Assembly: GCF_025947365.1 (NCBI RefSeq)
Contig: NZ_CP110012.1
Location: 2,046,001-2,110,000 of the forward strand
Length of the DNA: 64,000 nt
From: Flavobacterium sp. N502540
Lineage (GTDB): Bacteria > Bacteroidota > Bacteroidia > Flavobacteriales > Flavobacteriaceae
Direction of reading: 5' to 3'
Positions within the stretch are counted from its first letter, which is position 1; every line of letters begins with the position of its first letter. Shown here piece after piece: positions 63,328-64,000 of the stretch. A model generated the notes under the pieces. The model worked only from the letters and a program-made list of their open reading frames with translations. It was not told the DNA's origin and ran no database searches. Made by a program: the position numbers and the translations under genes.

Positions 63328-63780
63328 ATGACCAAAAAAATACTTATCCTACTGTTTTTTTTAGGTTCAATTTTTATGCAGGCGCAGAATTTAGTTTGGA
63401 AAACAAATATGACGGATGCTATTGCGCTTAGTAATGAACAGAAAAAACCAATGTTAATTTTATTCACTGCCTCAGGTGTGCCGGAAAATCTTCAGAACGA
63501 AATTTTTAAAACTCCAGACTTTGCTGTTTGGTCTCGTGACAACGTTATTCTTGTAAAACTTGATTTGTCTGACAGTACAGCTGATGAAAGTGACAGAGAG
63601 CAAAAGATCAAATTGAAAAATGCTTTTGGAGTTGAGGACTTGCCTGAAGTTTGTTTTGCAAGTGCTTCGATTAGAAAAAATAAAACCACATTTAGCGCTT
63701 TAGGAAAAATCGCGTATAAACCGGGTGGTGCAAAAGCCTGGATTGCAGAGTCAAATGCAATTTTGCATTCAGGTGAGTAG
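63328..63780 (+). CDS. Thioredoxin-like paralogue lacking CxxC
   Basis: A 150-residue secreted protein (signal ILLFFLGSIFMQAQ) that aligns along its length with the preceding gene: NLVWKTNMTDAIALSNEQKKPMLILFTAS against ELKWYTDVKEAITVSNKEKKPLLMFFTGS. The segment DWCGWCIRLQNEV is replaced by GVPENLQNEI, so both redox cysteines are gone; one unrelated Cys remains in LPEVCFAS. It cannot do thiol-disulfide exchange in the normal way. It may bind or chaperone. It has its own promoter and an intact frame, so it is unlikely to be simple decay. Confidence 0.88.
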   Translation: MTKKILILLFFLGSIFMQAQNLVWKTNMTDAIALSNEQKKPMLILFTASGVPENLQNEIFKTPDFAVWSRDNVILVKLDLSDSTADESDREQKIKLKNAFGVEDLPEVCFASASIRKNKTTFSALGKIAYKPGGAKAWIAESNAILHSGE

Positions 63781-63817
63781 TAAGATTTAAATTAAGTTTC
63801 TTAGTTTAATTTGTAGA

Positions 63818-63856
63818 TTCCCTTTTTGCTCTTGGGTGAGAAGGGATTTTTTTTTG
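63818..63856 (+). terminator. Terminator after the cysteine-less paralogue
   Basis: TCCCTT and CTC on the left pair with GAG and AAGGGA on the right with a small internal bulge, then nine T. After it, to position 64000, I see only A+T-rich DNA with no gene. Confidence 0.6.
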
Positions 63857-64000
63857 AACAGTTTATCCGGATAATCAGTGGTTTTGTCATTTAAAAGAGT
63901 ATATTTTTCTATTTTCTTAAAAATTCAAGACTTTATTAATGAATTTAAATTTATGCTGTTTTTTTAACTCATTTTATTTGATTTTCACTTGTTTGGTGAA

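Overview
The window looks like a chromosomal segment of a Flavobacterium-type Bacteroidota (my inference). The evidence: A+T-rich DNA; promoters of the form TTG-N17-19-TAnnTTTG; a SusC/SusD/SusE outer-membrane starch system; an amylase ending in a type IX secretion (T9SS) sorting domain; a mevalonate pathway; and many short intergenic repeats of the kind common in flavobacteria. I saw no phage, insertion sequence, integrase or CRISPR array. Layout. 1-9.5 kb: housekeeping and small orphan genes (YjbR-like, DUF4260, GNAT, cyclase, hemW, four-helix-bundle protein, ruvC, flippase-like membrane protein plus GT2, DUF456, DUF937). 9.5-15.2 kb: rRNA pseudouridine synthase, a UbiA-type prenyltransferase, a short membrane ORF, and two mevalonate-pathway genes (mevalonate kinase-like and mvaD) separated by a RelE/ParE toxin-antitoxin pair; then tspO. 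15.2-20.7 kb: a regulatory-domain protein, a tandem pair of beta-propeller lipoproteins, an HI0933-type flavoprotein and a glycerophosphodiesterase. 20.9-41.3 kb: a complete starch/maltodextrin locus. 41.4-43.8 kb: a small membrane protein, an MHS-type transporter, a 555-bp gene-free stretch with a REPIN-like element, and tRNA-Phe. 43.9-50.2 kb: coaX, an outer-membrane protein, lptC, a CNNM/CorC protein and a PpiD-like foldase. 50.3-52.9 kb: four genes I do not recognise. 52.9-55.3 kb: a GYDIA-type GHMP kinase and HMG-CoA reductase. 55.4-64 kb: a DPP-IV peptidase, three consecutive POT transporters and two thioredoxin-like paralogues, one of which has lost its CxxC. The starch locus can be read as one pathway. 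A T9SS-secreted amylase cuts starch at the cell surface. SusC/D/E import the oligosaccharides. Periplasmic GH13 and GH97 enzymes shorten them. An SLC45-like carrier moves maltose (or similar) inward, where a GH65 phosphorylase and beta-phosphoglucomutase turn it into glucose plus glucose-6-phosphate. A divergent LacI-family regulator sits where B. thetaiotaomicron has SusR. A perfect CCAACCGGTTGG palindrome overlaps the -33 element of the susC promoter, and a second AANCGNTT-core site lies upstream of the maltose-carrier operon. A second theme is repeats. At least nine families of short repeats occupy the intergenic junctions. Some appear to have entered coding sequence: three in-frame 27-bp units in the cyclase gene, one short segment in hemW and one in a glycosyltransferase. 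Because repeats also create false upstream start codons, several start sites were trimmed (noted per gene).
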